A DNA stretch of 64,000 nucleotides from Aspergillus flavus (GCF_009017415.1 NC_092406.1:2976001-3040000), one strand, 5' to 3'; numbered from the stretch's first letter, positions 37,151-50,400 are shown. Numbers and translations: made by a program. The notes: generated from the sequence alone by a model not told the origin.

Positions 37151-38129
37151 TGTCTGCTTAGTAGTTTTCCATCAGGTCGCTTGGCTTCCGAATAGCCTTC
37201 TCTTAAATGGTCAGCACATTATATTGCATGGTTCGCTTATAATAGTGGGGAAAGTGAAGGGAACGTTACATGGGATATGTAGATCCGTCATATAATCTGT
37301 GCGGAGTATGTCTGTAGTACCGATCATGACACAACCAAAACATTAATCGTAATAAGAAGGTTCAAGTATCGGATGATTGAATCAGAGATTTTGGTAACAG
37401 TAATAAATCGTTCTTCATTCGGCTCTAGAAGTTCATTTTCGGCACATTTCTCCCGTGATCTCAATCACTACTCTAACTGTTGGATTCAGATGCATGAGAT
37501 AGTTATGCGGATACTCTAACTCGGAGAATTATAGTTCTTTGATATTTGATCAATTAGTATCGTTTGGTCCTCGGGTCAGCATTCGTTCGGATCTGTATTG
37601 CTTGTCAATTGACGGATTACTCGGAAAGTGTTGGGGTCAAGAAAATAGATCGTCAGGCACTAAAGCTCGCGGTAAATTAAATTGTCTTGAGATATGGCCC
37701 CATCGTACTCCATTGGTTGATGGTTAATCATCCAACCGAATGCAACACGTGCCTATCTCAATGTTCTAACCGAGGAGACCAACGAATACTAAACAACAAC
37801 TCCGCATCATCTTGCATTCCCATTGCAACTGTGTCACGGCCTAGTCAGAAAGCTTGAATATCGGGTGGGTTATAATTTCCGCCATGATGAAACTTACCAA
37901 TGGCGATGATGCGGCATCTCAATGGCTCGTCAAATCCGGTCTACAACGTGCATCACGTTTCCTCTGGTTGTTTCCTTGACTAATGCTGCATTTGTTGCAT
38001 CGGCAGGAGCCGACAGGTGCGTATGTAACCTTCAAAGGTATATCTGTCGGCCATTACCAAGATGCTGTTGGGTCGAGTCTCTGGATTAACTCGACGCCTC
38101 TCTGCTCGTGTTCAAGATAGCACACCATT
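37151..38129. promoter_or_regulatory. Divergent promoter region, oxidase/phosphoesterase
   Basis: About 980 bp separating two divergently transcribed genes for exported or membrane enzymes. Short open frames only. No specific operator could be recognised; shared control of both genes is possible. Confidence 0.45.
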
Positions 38130-40315
38130 ATGTCGATGCTCTTGGGTGTGACATTGGCCATGCTCCTTGGGAGCAGGCCTGCTCGTGCTGGTTCCTTGAA
38201 AGACATTGACCACGTAGTCATCTTCATGCAAGAGAATCGAAGCTGGAATAACGTATGTGCTGTCCACGTTCTAGACGTGCTCCCGCAGGACTATTGACTA
38301 ATCTCTTGTGCAGTACTTTGGTACTATGGCAGGCGTTCGAGGCTTCAATGACCCCAACGTACAAGTGAATGATGATGGTTTATCCGTCTGGCATCAGTCA
38401 GTTTTAAGAGCACATGAATAGTTATAAGCTATAGATAATAGCTAACTCACTATTACGCGTATAGAAAGGTGGATCCCTCCATGTCCGAAAATGCAACGAC
38501 CCTTCTCCCGTGGTATCTGGGATACAAAGGTGGAGACTGGAATGATGCCATCCAATGTATGGTAGCAGGAAGCAACGGGTATGAGGACAACCAAGCATCC
38601 CTCAATCACGACTTGAACAACAACTGGGCGCGGAACAACACGCCCTGGAGCTGGGGTTATCTCAAGCGAAACGACATCCCGGTCCAATTTGCCATTGCGG
38701 AGGGCTGGACTGCTGGAGATATGTACCAAGAGTCGCAGATCACATCTACTAACCCCAATCGCGTCACCTTGGTGAGCGGCTCTGTGAACATCCCAGGAAG
38801 CCCCCAGGCGTCGGACCAAGGGGGTCCTTACATAGACAACAACGAAACACCTGGGTGTGATACGGACAACATCAACTGCTATCCTCTCAAATGGAAAACT
38901 ATCTTTGAGATTTACGAAGAGGCTGGGGTCTCATGGCAAGTGTACCAGGAGAAGAATAACTTCGATGACAACCCTCTGGCTTGGTTCCAGCAGTACCAGA
39001 ATGCATCTGCATCATCACCTCTAGCCAAAAAGGGCCTGTCATACCTGGGTCTCGACGCATTCTATAAGGCTGCCGCTAATGGAAGTCTCCCGGAGGTCAG
39101 CTTCATCGTCGGTCCTGCCGAATTGTCAGAGCATCCACCCTACATGCCAAAGGACGGTGCATGGCTTCAGAAAAAGGTAGTGGATGCGGTGACGAAAAGC
39201 CCGAAGTACTCATCAACTCTGTTAATTATCAGTTATGACGGTAAGGGTGGCCTATCAACATCGACCTGTTCAAGCGGCGACTGACAACTTTTAGAAACGG
39301 GTGGTTTTGGGGACCACGTTGTCCCTTATCACTCCCCGGAGGATACTCCAGGCGACTGGATGACAGACCCCTACGGAAAATTCGGAAAGATTTATGTCGG
39401 TCCAGGTGAGTTCTGCGATTTTTGGCAAAGAGACGACCACCGTGCTGATACCAGATGACCTATAGGCCTGAGAGTTCCTTTCTATATGATTTCTCCCTGG
39501 ACACGGGGCAGCCGCGTCTTCACTGAGCACGCGGATCATAACTCACAGATCCTTTTCATCGAGCAATGGTTAAAGGCCAGAGGATATGAAAACGTTGAAA
39601 CACCGGAAATGGTGCAGTGGCGCCGAGAACACATGTCAGACCTCGTGAGCGCGTTGGACCTGGACCACGTATGTTTGTAGAGAGCTCACATTCATGTCAA
39701 CAGGATGCAGTCTAACGCTTCTTCCATCAGCCTGATACCAGCCTGCCCACTTTGCCGGATGCAGAGGAGCCAGCCACGCTCCTGGGCAACTACGTTGGTT
39801 CGTCCAACTGCCAAGCTAGTCATCCAACCCAGAGACCACCCGTACCATATGGCCAGCAAAGTAACGTCAGCGATGCCTTGTGGTTCGAGGAAGGGTACAA
39901 AGAGGTAGTAGGTTACCTAACTGAAGGTCGCTACTTGGTGTTTGAGAAATCTGGCTATGCTCTCACTAATGCGGGCAATGCCACCCGAATTAGTAGCAGC
40001 CGCACTGGCTCGGGCTACGGTGATAAGAAACAACGATGGGTGATCCATTACTCCGGTGGTCAACAGAGCGGGGTGTTTCACATCTCTAGTGCCCTAGATG
40101 GCAAATGGCTCGGACCAAAAGGCACACTATTGTCTAGCAACCAGGGTAGCCAGGCGGCGGACGTGAAAATCACTTTTGTTGGAAATGGCCAAGGGTATAC
40201 ATTGCAGTATGCTGACTCCACACCCATCGAGATAGACAGCAAAGGAGCGTTGACTCTGCAGAGACGCGAAACATCTGAGGAGGGCTATAAGGTTTGGAGT
40301 GTAAGCTATCGCTAG
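38130..40315 (+). CDS. Secreted phospholipase C-type phosphoesterase
   Basis: Exons 38130-38252, 38314-38396, 38465-39240, 39295-39405, 39466-39668 and 39731-40315 give 626 aa. Phosphoesterase family PF04185, which includes bacterial non-haemolytic phospholipase C and fungal acid phosphatases; it should hydrolyse phosphodiester head groups of phospholipids or related phosphoesters. Family marks: HVVIFMQENRSWNNYFG near the N-terminus (metal/nucleophile region, with an intron inside), the central EHPPYMPKDGAW, and SYDETGGFGDHVVP (metal ligands). A signal peptide (SMLLGVTLAMLLGSRPARAG) predicts export. The last exon is a separate C-terminal domain of about 190 residues, rich in Ser/Thr/Gly, probably an accessory beta-domain. 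An in-frame ATG six bases downstream is an alternative start. Confidence 0.87.
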
Positions 40316-42175
40316 GCTCTACCAAAACGGCGAGGGGTGGCGACAGATCTCAGCGTGATATATAATATCAGAAATAGCGAAGGTATCAATAACTGAGGAA
40401 GAATTGGGTTAGTATACAATAAGTTGCAGTACTTGGCATATGTCTGTAACCGCCGGAAGCTCCACACATATCGCTCTTCAGCACGTGTTTAAGAATAGTG
40501 CATGATTGTGTGATTTTTGCATTTGCACGCGTACCCAAAGATAAATTAAATGCATTATACGCTTTGAGGAGAATGGTGTCGTTTTCTGATTGGCGTGCTT
40601 GGCATTCTGCAAGGCAAACATGCCTCAGGCTGCCGGAGTCCGTGACCATTTCCCCTCCTTTAAGAAGTCGGGGTCCTTCCCCTCTCTCTTCCAACCTCAT
40701 CCCAATACCTTTTTCTACTACTAGAACCACACATACTCCGGATGACCCAGTGCCCTTGCAACCTCCGGTCAAGTATGGCACGATTAATTGTTTTCCCTAT
40801 GCGACAAATCTCCGTATGTATTGCTGGTGACAGCCTGAAGAATGACACAATATGGTTCTTAATAGGTAGCCAGGCATCGTGTACGATGATTACGATAGAA
40901 GTACTTGCTAATGACTGATCTGAGTTGACTGCTACTTTCTACTACTACATAGCTTTTTCTCTTCCCATGCGACTACTGCATCGTACCTGGAACCATACTT
41001 CCGAGCAGTGGGGACCCTATGCGACAAACTCTCAGAAGATATACTACTACTAGTCGGTCGGCTTATCTCGTTCAGTCTAGAGTACGGTTATCGCCGACTG
41101 GCTGCCACCTTATTATACTTTAAATCACAGACCCTTGGCCTGGAAGACAAGCAAACATGACGACGCTCTTCGACATCGTGATTGGTGATTGGTGTTTGCC
41201 CCCTTCCTTGGGACACAAGAATAATAACATAATAACATATACTTATCGACATAGTATATGGCGTTTTGTTGGTTTCTTCTCGCTTGAGATTTTGATTTTG
41301 CTGCCTGAGAAAATGCGGTGGGACATGTCACCTGAGGCACTAGGCCGTCCGCAGCAGTGCAGCACATGTCCCGTTCCCTTTTCTCACTCTTTCACTTGAT
41401 AAGCCTTTTTTTCTTCGTTTCTTTTTGAATTTTTCTTTTTCGCCACTTATCTTTAGCCTGCATCATCATTGCATTTCTGATTCCATTCTCTCTCCTTCGC
41501 ATCAACCATATCCTGCTACCCGTTGATTCACCAATATCACTATCATCTCGGTTTTTAGCATTCTTATCGCAAGTGGAAACTGTTGAGACAGAATCGCCGA
41601 GAGTTGGTTCATCCTATCGGGGACCCCACTTGGCGAACTAATCCACAATCTTTTTAGGGGTCCTCACTTCGCTCTCTGTCCACGTCGTCGAATCCGCAAG
41701 TTACCCAGTCTTTCTTCGCATTTCTATCTCTTGTGATCTTGACTGGCCCGAGTGTCTCCCCGTGGGCCACTCCAGGGAACCATATATAGCCGAAGTGTGA
41801 CCAGCTTCCCCTCTCTAGGTGTGAAGCTTGGGCTACTCTCTGTCTCAGGGTCCATTTTGTTTGGCTCGAACTGTTGCGTGTCCGTGGATATGCCTTCCTT
41901 CACCGACCACAACGGGGACTCTGGTCCTGATATTGAAGGTAGGCAGAAGGTTTTTAACTTTGCGGTTACCCTTCCTTTCCCATCGTCCGATTGTAGTAGT
42001 AATAATTTCCCGAGGTTCTGCTCTCGGATCAGATGATCTCATGCCCACTGCGACTCAACAATCACCCCTGCTCCTCAAGCACCTTCTATTTTTGTACTTT
42101 CTAACTGGGGCCAATAATATCGTTATCCCTTGCGTCCTCTCGTTCTTCCCTTTCGTGCCGCAGCCTTGATTATTG
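40316..42175. other. Intergenic region and choline kinase leader
   Basis: About 1.9 kb. The left 1 kb shows nothing recognisable. From about 41400 the sequence becomes pyrimidine-rich, typical of a long Aspergillus 5' leader, and contains a spliced upstream open frame (separate entry). Confidence 0.5.
41890..42169 (+). promoter_or_regulatory. Spliced upstream ORF before choline kinase
   Basis: ATG at 41890 starts MPSFTDHNGDSGPDIE; a GT...AG intron (41939-42032) joins it to 42033-42169, giving a 61-codon frame that ends at TGA six bases before the main ATG. Because it is in a different frame and ends close to the main start, it could limit or regulate translation of the kinase. Alternatively it is a genuine N-terminal exon whose true splice to the main frame I could not find. 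Confidence 0.4.
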
Positions 42176-44588
42176 ATGGATTCTAATCAATTTTCAAAAG
42201 GATTTCAACCGATTTACGGTACCGGTCTTAGCATCACCTCACTGCAGAAGGCCCGTCACGCAAACGGCAATGGGAATACCGCAATTGCGCCCGACTCCAG
42301 AAAGCATCATCCTGCCATAAGCAAAAAGGCAACCGCACGCCCACCACTCTACCCCACAGCGCCATTAAGCAGTCAATCTAGTGCCATAAGCGAGTCAGGT
42401 GCACGGGATGAACAAGAAATGCAGAACGGCGAAGAAGATCCGCAGAATGCCCTTTTCCACCAGGTCTTGGAATGGCTTCAGCGTGAAAAATCTAAACGGA
42501 AATCTCCCAAAGTAAAAGCGCATGCACAACCAGATGGTTCGGGTAGCGATGGGGATGATGAGGATGATGAAGACGCTGGTAATGGGGATGGTGGCAACTC
42601 GGAGAGGACAACTTCTCATGGGGCCGACAATGTATTTGCCTTAGACAAGCTGGAGAAGATCCTCATCCAGTACGCTGCTTCACGCAGTGATGGCGCTGCG
42701 CCTGCTTATCCCGCTCGGCGGTCAACCCGCCGGCGTCATGTGAAGGGCCTACGGAGGGGTTCTGCCTCTGAATCTGATTACCTAGATGGCGACTCAGCTG
42801 CTCCCAGTGTTGATGCGACATTAGACAACTCTAAAACCCTCGCGTACAGCGGGGGTGGTGCCGAAGATGACGAGAATGAAGAAGGTGCAAATGCCAGGCG
42901 GGCCCTGGATCGGGAGGCTTGGTTTGTATTCAAAAGTGAGATACTGCGTATCACTCACACGCTACAACTCAAGGGGTGGCGGAAGCTGCCGATGGAACTC
43001 GCCAGTGATGTAGGAGTAGTTCGACTGAGCGGTGCGCTAACCAATGCTGTGTATGTGGTCACGCCGCCTCAGAATATCCCTCCCCCCAGGGCCGAAGATG
43101 GCTCTTACAGCCTCGTTCCCAGGAAGCCCCCACCGTAAGTGCTCTGGCGATATCTCAGAAACAGGCTCAATTTAACTCGCAACTAGGAAGCTGCTTCTGC
43201 GCATTTACGGGCCCCAGGTGGATCACCTCATCGACCGGGAAAACGAACTGCAGATTCTACGTCGTTTGGGGCGCAAGCACATCGGGCCCCGAGTGCTGGG
43301 AACTTTCAATAACGGCCGCTTCGAAGAGTTCTTCGAGGCCCGTCCTTTGACTCCAAAAGAACTGCGCGATCCCGGGACAATGAAGCAAATCGCAAAGCGT
43401 ATGAGAGAGCTGCATGAGGGCATTGAGTTACTCGACAATGAGAGGGAGGGGGGACCGATGGTATTTAAGAACTGGGACAAATGGGTGGACCGCTGCGAAC
43501 AAGTCACCAACTGGTTGGATAAGGAAATCCAGTCCAAGCACAATGATATTAAAGCAGTTGCAGAACCTTGGCGACGCCGAGGCTTTGTCTGCGGTGTTCC
43601 GTGGCCGACGTTCAGGAAAGCCGTCGACAGTTACCGAAACCACCTCATAAACAGCTATGGTGGCATGCAGGAGATCAAGCGGCAACTTGTCTTTGCCCAT
43701 AATGATGTAAGTTTTGTCTTTTCTCCAGAGATCCTGTGGACCAAGGCTGACTATGCAGACTCAATATGGTAATCTTCTTCGAATGGAACCTAGTTCTGAG
43801 TCTCCTCTCCTTCGGCCGGAAAATGAGCACAAGCAGCTGGTTGTCATTGATTTCGAGTATGCATCCGCGAATCTCCCTGGATTTGAGTTCGCAAACCATT
43901 TTGTAAGTCCCTGGGTGCTGCAGATATCGTTTCTCTTTTGCTGACCAGATAGACCGAATGGTGCTACAATTATCACGACCCAGAAAGATCCTGGGCATGC
44001 AGTAGCAGAGACTTCCCCACCCTGGAGCAGCAACATCGCTTTATCAGTGCTTATTTAACACATCGACCTGGCTTGGCCGTGCGGTCATCTCCATCTATAA
44101 CCCCACTCATGCAAGCAGGAGAACTTGCTAACATCACTTCACTCGCTCCTTTGGACCTGGACGCAGGACCTGATGTGGACCAACAGAGCTTGGTAGATGC
44201 TGAGAAGGCCCAGGAGGACCGGACGGAAGCGGAAATCCGATCACTAATCAAGCAGGCTCGGCTCTGGCGTGTGTTCAACTCAGCGCAGTGGGTGGCATGG
44301 GGAATAGTGCAAGCGAAGGTGCCCGGCATGGAAGAGGGCATCGCAGCCGATGCTGCGACAAATGGCCATCAAAACGGCGCCAATGGCACAGAATCCGAGG
44401 GGACTCCTTCAACAACCCCTCCACCGGATACTGATGTGGAGGAAACAGATGAATTTGATTATCTTGCTTATGCCCAAGACCGGGCCATGTTCTTCTGGGC
44501 AGATTTGTTATCATTAAACCTCGTTCGGGAGGAGGAATTGCCTGCAGCTTTGATTCAACACATTAAACCCCGCATTATCGACTACTAA
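42176..44588 (+). CDS. Choline/ethanolamine kinase
   Basis: Exons 42176-43134, 43187-43706, 43759-43902 and 43953-44588 give 752 aa. It phosphorylates choline or ethanolamine with ATP, the first step of the CDP-choline (Kennedy) pathway to phosphatidylcholine. Kinase marks: the N-lobe GALTNAVYVVTPP, LLLRIYGPQVDHLIDRENE, the catalytic Brenner-type motif with His491, Asp493 and Asn498 (VFAHNDTQYGNLL, crossing an intron), and the choline-kinase motif with Asp524 (VVIDFEYASANLPGFEFANHFTEW in part). A long polar N-terminal region (about residues 1-245) precedes the kinase, with a run rich in Asp/Glu (about 120-135), as in other filamentous fungi. The C-terminal region adds a low-complexity insert (TPSTTPPPDTDVEETDEFDY). 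Confidence 0.92.
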
Positions 44589-44852
44589 TACGGCCTGTCA
44601 CATTCAAAGCAGGCACTCCCTAATTATTGGTGTCCAAACTGTCTTCAACATTCGGCAGTGCGGCGTTATTGATGACTCACGATGTACATACATACACTAG
44701 CTTTGACAGCATTACGGGTTATGCCATGAATACCATCAAATTGATATTGCCTGGCCGTTATTATCGTGTACATCCAGTATATCACGTAAAGCACATAATC
44801 TAGAACGACCAAGAGGGTAACAAGAGAAGAAAAGACAGAAAGATAGATAGAA

Positions 44853-45924
44853 TCACCGTCTCAATCTCCTCTCCGTCTCCCCTTTGGCCTTCTGAACCCA
44901 CTCATCAAACTTCCCCTCCTTCTCCTTCATCCCAACGACCCCCTTCAAAACCTCCCCAATAAACCCAACAAAATTCGACCTCCGCAGAGTATTTTCCCAA
45001 TCCCAAGCCCTCCTCTTCCTCTCCTCCCTCTCCAACATCTCCACATCCCCGATCTCCCTCGCCCTCATCCTCAAATCCCTCACAACAGCCATGAGATTAA
45101 ACCTCGTCTCCCCCTCAGGATACCTCGCAATCCTCCTCTGCAAAACCCCAATCACCTTCTCCGGAAACCCCTCCGCATCACACTCCCCATGACTAATCGG
45201 ATACGGTTGCAAACCATCCAACTCATACAACGTCCCATTCACCGCCGTATACCCAATAAAATGATACACATCTCCTTCCTCGTCTCTCGCGGTGCGCACC
45301 GTCTCATCGACAAACGGACTCGCCCGCGCAAACGCATTATGCGCCGTCCTCACCGTCTCGGAGTTCGAGAGCGCCTCACCGCGCAGATCCGCCGGGAACC
45401 CCGTCGTGAAGTCCTTGAAGGACCGGAGCTCATTTCCGATGTCGATGGGGTACGGCGTGGAAGAGGGACTGTCTTGGTTGAGGATTACGGAGAGGATGGC
45501 TTGCGTGCCGCAGGCGTTTTGGATTGTTTGGGCCGCGAAGAAGAGGTTCTCTGGCGCGGTTTTGTCGTACGTTCCGTCTATGGGGGCTTCGGGTGTTGTA
45601 GGGGTTTGGTCGCGGAGGTATTTGAAGAGGAAGATTACGCCGTAGACGGGGCTTTTTGGGGTATTTCTTGTTAGTTATGGGGCCTGATGGTGGGTTTGGG
45701 GGTGAAGGTGGGAAGGTATGCACCTTAGTGAGCGGATGGTGTCGGCGTCTAGGGAGATGAGTTCTTCGAATTGGACGCCTTTTACGCCGAGGTTTTCGAT
45801 TAGGGAGGTGAAGACGCCCTGGATTTTAGAGAGGGGTTTGTTAGTCTTAGTTGTGTTAAGGGTGGGTAGGTAGTAGGCGTACTTCGTCTGATTCGATTGT
45901 GCTCCAGCCGCCTGCGTCGGCCAT
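44853..45924 (-). CDS. Ubiquitin C-terminal hydrolase, UCH37/UCHL5 type
   Basis: Exons 45924-45883, 45818-45724 and 45651-44853 give 311 aa. This cysteine protease removes ubiquitin from proteins; UCH37 acts on the proteasome lid through its C-terminal tail. The start MADAGGWSTIESDEGVFTSL is typical. Catalytic residues: Cys93 in QNACGTQA, His176 in VYHFIGY and Asp191 in LDGLQPYP; the oxyanion Gln87 precedes the Cys. The C-terminal tail (RAWDWENTLRRSNFVGFIGEVLKG and beyond) is the proteasome-binding type, so a UCH37 rather than UCHL1/3 assignment. The coding strand changes sharply in third-position composition midway, C/A-rich before about 45390 and G/T-rich after (see findings). Confidence 0.92.
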
Positions 45925-46278
45925 TTTTGTTGAATTCTGAGGATTGGGTTTGTGTACTGTGTCTATTATATGGTGTAAGGTGTCTAATGAGCGACGCAGG
46001 ATGAATGATTCAACGATTGTGTATATGTTGTTGGATGGAGCTTTTCAAACTGCTGATGACGATATCGCAGTTTGGGTTGTGGGTGTTTGTTTCACATGCA
46101 AACAAGCTCTGCGGAGCGTTCCTTAGTAAGGACCATGTTGTGCCTGAGGCGACAAGAAGTGCTGTTCTTCTTTCGCGGTTCTAAATTCGGGGTATTACTA
46201 GCAATTGGGGTATATATCATAACTATGTACATGAATGGTAACACACATTAACATAAAAAATCATGAAAATTATGCAAA
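45925..46278. other. Short intergenic region
   Basis: 354 bp between the start of the UCH gene and the 3' end of the PTH11-like gene, both on the minus strand. Contains the UCH promoter; no coding pattern. Confidence 0.6.
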
Positions 46279-47490
46279 TTACGCAAGCTCGACTTGGAAC
46301 GAACGCTCGACCTTCATGCCCTGGTACAGCGGCGTGATGCTCTCTGTACTGACATTCTGCATCGACGGCTGACGACCGGTAATGGTCGTGGACATGCCAT
46401 GGTATCCCCCGGTTGTGTCCGCCCAGTGATGTTTGTCACTATTATTAGCAACGCTCGACAATGGGTAGCTGTTCTCAGTGGGGCGTTTGCGACTGCGAGA
46501 GCCGGACGTCGTGTCGCGCAGGAAACGGAAAATTGGACGAAGGGTCGCAAGAGAGCTGGCGGTGATACCCACGCCAGTCTCGATATTCGAGCAAATTGAC
46601 ACCGCATGGGTGGCGTGCAAGAAGTCTGCATGTTTATAGGCGGATAGGTACGGTATGCGGACGATGACGGTAGCACCAGCACTATTGTAGGATTAGAGAG
46701 AAAGCTCAAGGCCTAGCCTTGACTAGGAATACTCACATGCAGCCCAAGCCCATGATTCCCGCTAGGGCAATCTTCGTCCGCCAATTCATTTGCAAATTCC
46801 AAACTATGAAGCACGGTAATAATCCGAGAACAAAATCGGCAATCGCAGCCACAACGCTGGCTGTATATGCTATCCCCACCAACGCATTGGGGTCGATACA
46901 TTTGCCACTTTTTGTCAAGCGATTCCAGAAAAAGTCGACTGGGGTACATTCGAAGATGCTGACAAGGACAAACATCGTCCCGACAAGGAGCGTCAATGCG
47001 CTGATAGTGTACAGGATCACGGTGTGGATTTTGTTGGGAGTAATACGAAGAAGGGTCATGGCGATGGAAATCTTTGCGATAATGGCAGTAACTAGGTAAA
47101 AGTTCTGCCCAAGCCACCAGTACTACATGGTATGTTAGGCCATAAAGGGGATGGGGAGCTGATCAGTAAAAACGCACCAGTAAAGCGTATCGAAGGTAAC
47201 CCGGCTTGTCCATAAACCAGGTCATCTGTTGTCCGAACCCGTACTTAGCACCAGCGAAAGTGCAGATGGCAAACGCCAAGTTGAAGATCTAGAAGTATTG
47301 CTACTATTAGTCACGATCCATGCTCGAATAATACCACCAGACTTACCATTGCCACCACCATTGTGGCGTCGTCCTTTCCGAATGCCCGCACAACACGCAA
47401 CCGCACAAAACACCTCAAGCACATTGATATCAGAGATATTCCCACAGACACCGCGGTGGCGATGATGATCGATTTACTGCGGTAGTTCAT
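46279..47490 (-). CDS. PTH11-like rhodopsin-fold integral membrane protein
   Basis: Exons 47490-47347, 47288-47178, 47122-46737 and 46681-46279 give 347 aa with seven predicted membrane segments. Family of fungal rhodopsin-domain proteins (PF20684 type) related to the PTH11 receptor group, but without an N-terminal CFEM domain. Marks: RVVRAFGKDDATMVVAM after TM1, YWWLGQNFYLVTAIIAKISI, the extracellular loop with FECTPVDFFWNR and KSGKCIDPN (two Cys, likely a disulfide), IADFVLGLLPCFIVWNLQMN, and SICSNIETGVGITASSLATLRP near the end. The C-terminal tail (about 75 residues) is polar and cytosolic. Ligand unknown; many paralogues exist in each Aspergillus genome. Confidence 0.88.
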
Positions 47491-50400
47491 TTTAACGACG
47501 ATATGGTGGCGCCTTGAAATGAGCGACGAGACACCAAGGAGGGGCTTTTCCTAGCCCACGTCTTATACGCACATAAGACCAATTACAAAACTGCGGTCCA
47601 CGGAGATTTCAGAAGATAGTGCGGTCGAGCGTCGACCTTATATGAGGTTGTCGTTCAGTAGAAGAAACGAAGGTCTGAGCGGCAATGACCCTGACTCAAC
47701 CCTGGGGTCAAAATTTCATTAAGCTCGATGCAGAAACAAAGCATGGAGGGTGTTTAACTGCCATGTGGGCAGAGACAACTATAATGTGGGAAAGGGCGCA
47801 ACCTTCCCTATTACCGGGCGGAGCTCTGAATAATGATCTGCAGGTAGTTAAGGTTTTTTTTTTGAGCCTGCCTGGTAATTGGGTCTGGTGGGCTGCTCCA
47901 TGAACTAGCATTGGGTTCATGTAAGTATAAACCATGGTTTGGCACGGCCATTGGCGGATATCTCAGGCATGGACCACTAGGCGTAAATTCGGCACAATAT
48001 CACCGGCATTGAAACTCAATCAGGCCAACTGATACAGATGTGGAGCACAGCGTGTGCCGGTAACCAGCAAAATCGGAGAAGTTCCGCCACCATGGATGAA
48101 CGACAGGCAGTTACAAGTCATGGTGTAATCTGACATTGCATGCAACATATGGGAATCAGTATGCCAAGTGACTACTTTTGGTCTGCGATAGAAGGCAAAC
48201 TGTATTGGTCATCAATAACTTCAAATATGAGGACTTGAAAAGCTTAGTACTTACTAATTATCAGATAGTGAGCGCACATGCCGGAAAGCCATGCGAGATC
48301 CACGCTCGCCTCCACCTGCCCGGAGTATCAAGGAGCTAGGGCAGCAGATCCCCCTTTTTGGCTTTTGGAGCACGAATAGCACGAACCCGATGGAGACGGT
48401 GCCCCTTATGCGTTCCTGTTTATAATGACTGATCAGGAACGTGCACGATGCCCAAAAAAGTGATCTATTATATGAGATCGACCACTATCGAAAGTCTGTG
48501 AGGAAATAAATGGTGATGTAATGTGGTGGTTCATTTTGCCTTCGCCCGAAAAATAGAGTATGGCTCACGTGGCTACGCTAACTGCCAATAGTCTGGAACC
48601 GGGGCAAGGGAAGATCTCATGTACCCCATAATGAACAAATCGCATACTCCGTATACAGAATAACCCCTCAATTTAATTGATGACCAACGATTAACGCTGC
48701 TGGTTCCATGTCTAGCGGCAGAACAACACCACATTCAAGTGCCGAATGTCCTGCCCTTGGTAGTTTTCACTTCATGGCATCTCCTGACTTGGTCCAGTTT
48801 CCCTTCTTCTAATACTCCCCTCACTCTCCACAGCCGCGCAATCTACTCCTCAGGGTCCTATTCTGTGTCGATCGGCCTCCCTACGAACCCATTACACTGC
48901 ATAATTGCAATCGCTTTGCCAGGGACTGCAAACTCATCTATCGAAGCCTCAAGCACGGTGCTATCTAGATCGCAGTAGTAACTGCTAGCCGTCCGACCGA
49001 GATTAACACTCCACAAAGGCTCAATTTCGAGACACTCCGTTGTCAATATGCTATACCGATATCTTTCCGAGTGTCAAACGTGAAGACAGTACGCACGATC
49101 GTGTGCAAAGGGTTCCAGGGCCACAGGTCAATACCTCGAGAAGTGCAACCCAATGGTCCGAGATTATAATGGGGACAAGATCCTTCTTCTAAACTATTGG
49201 GTTCCCAGCAATACTTAGACGATCCGGCCAGATGGCCCACGTTTACGTCTGTAGAGCATGGGCTCCTTCTGCTGGTGACTTGGAGGTTGCCTCTGGACGA
49301 TCAAGTAACTATTCTGGTACATATATATTTGTTTAACGATTCTAAAGTGAATCATTCAATGGCCTCTATTACATACTCAAGGTCTTGCGCTATTTTCATA
49401 TACTCGCCACTTTTCATATAGTGCCCTCCCTCAAACTAAATGCTAGAGCAGATATTGAGAATTTCTATGAGGGCTCAACATGCTGGCAACCTACAATCTA
49501 AAAAGCATTTGGAGCGGTGCCTCCCATTCAATGAGTGCCTTATCGACTATCACTCAGCATCACGATATGAATCGATTTGGTGACTTCTCCCAATAGTTCG
49601 AGCTTCTTATCCCTGAGAACACAGTCCCAGCTTAAGGCATACAGTCTCAGATCCAATTATCCAGGCTGACGCTTCCTGGGATTACATATATACAGGAAGT
49701 CCTCTGACACATTAGGTCGAGTCCTTATTTGGTCTGCATGTCACCCTCAGCATATACCTTCAGATCGATCCACCCTATATCGGGCAAGTTTGCACATGGA
49801 CACAGAAGCTAACAGGGTGCGGTGCACGTGTATGAAGCAGTCATGCAGCGAGAACAAGATATCTTGAAGTACCAGTTTCCCATATCCTCAGGCAGGAAAC
49901 TCCTCGTTTCTCTAGAGCTCTCTGTTGGTCTTAGACAGCCCATGCCTGGTTTGCCACATTTAACACACTGCCATAATCGAGACTTACAGTCGATGCACTA
50001 TGTGGGAAAGACATAGCTCCATCAAGTATTCTAGTATATTCGAAACGTAGCAGGATTGATCTTTACGGGCTTGTTCTGAGCAAATTGAACTTGTGCTCGA
50101 GTAAGATACATACTTGACCAAGAAAACGATCTTCCATTCGTAGAGGACGCCGGAGACACTTCGAGATTATTAGATGTGTGAAGGGCACACCGTCTTTAAA
50201 GTACTGATCGCATCGGGACAATGATGATACTCGATTCGATGTTCTAGCATCTCTCAGCCATGGCGAGATAACTATTTCCTGCACCGGGAGAGTACAACTA
50301 GTAAATCCCTATACTCTCCTATACTTTTCAAATGTACTCTTTATGAGAACTCACCGCAAAAAGCAACCTCCCCCACCATTCAATCTACATAGAGAAAACA

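Noticed and set aside
48855..49240. Minus-strand frames with faint protein texture (possible F-box-like relic)
   Set aside because: Short, interrupted by a stop with no good intron, and no recognised motif.
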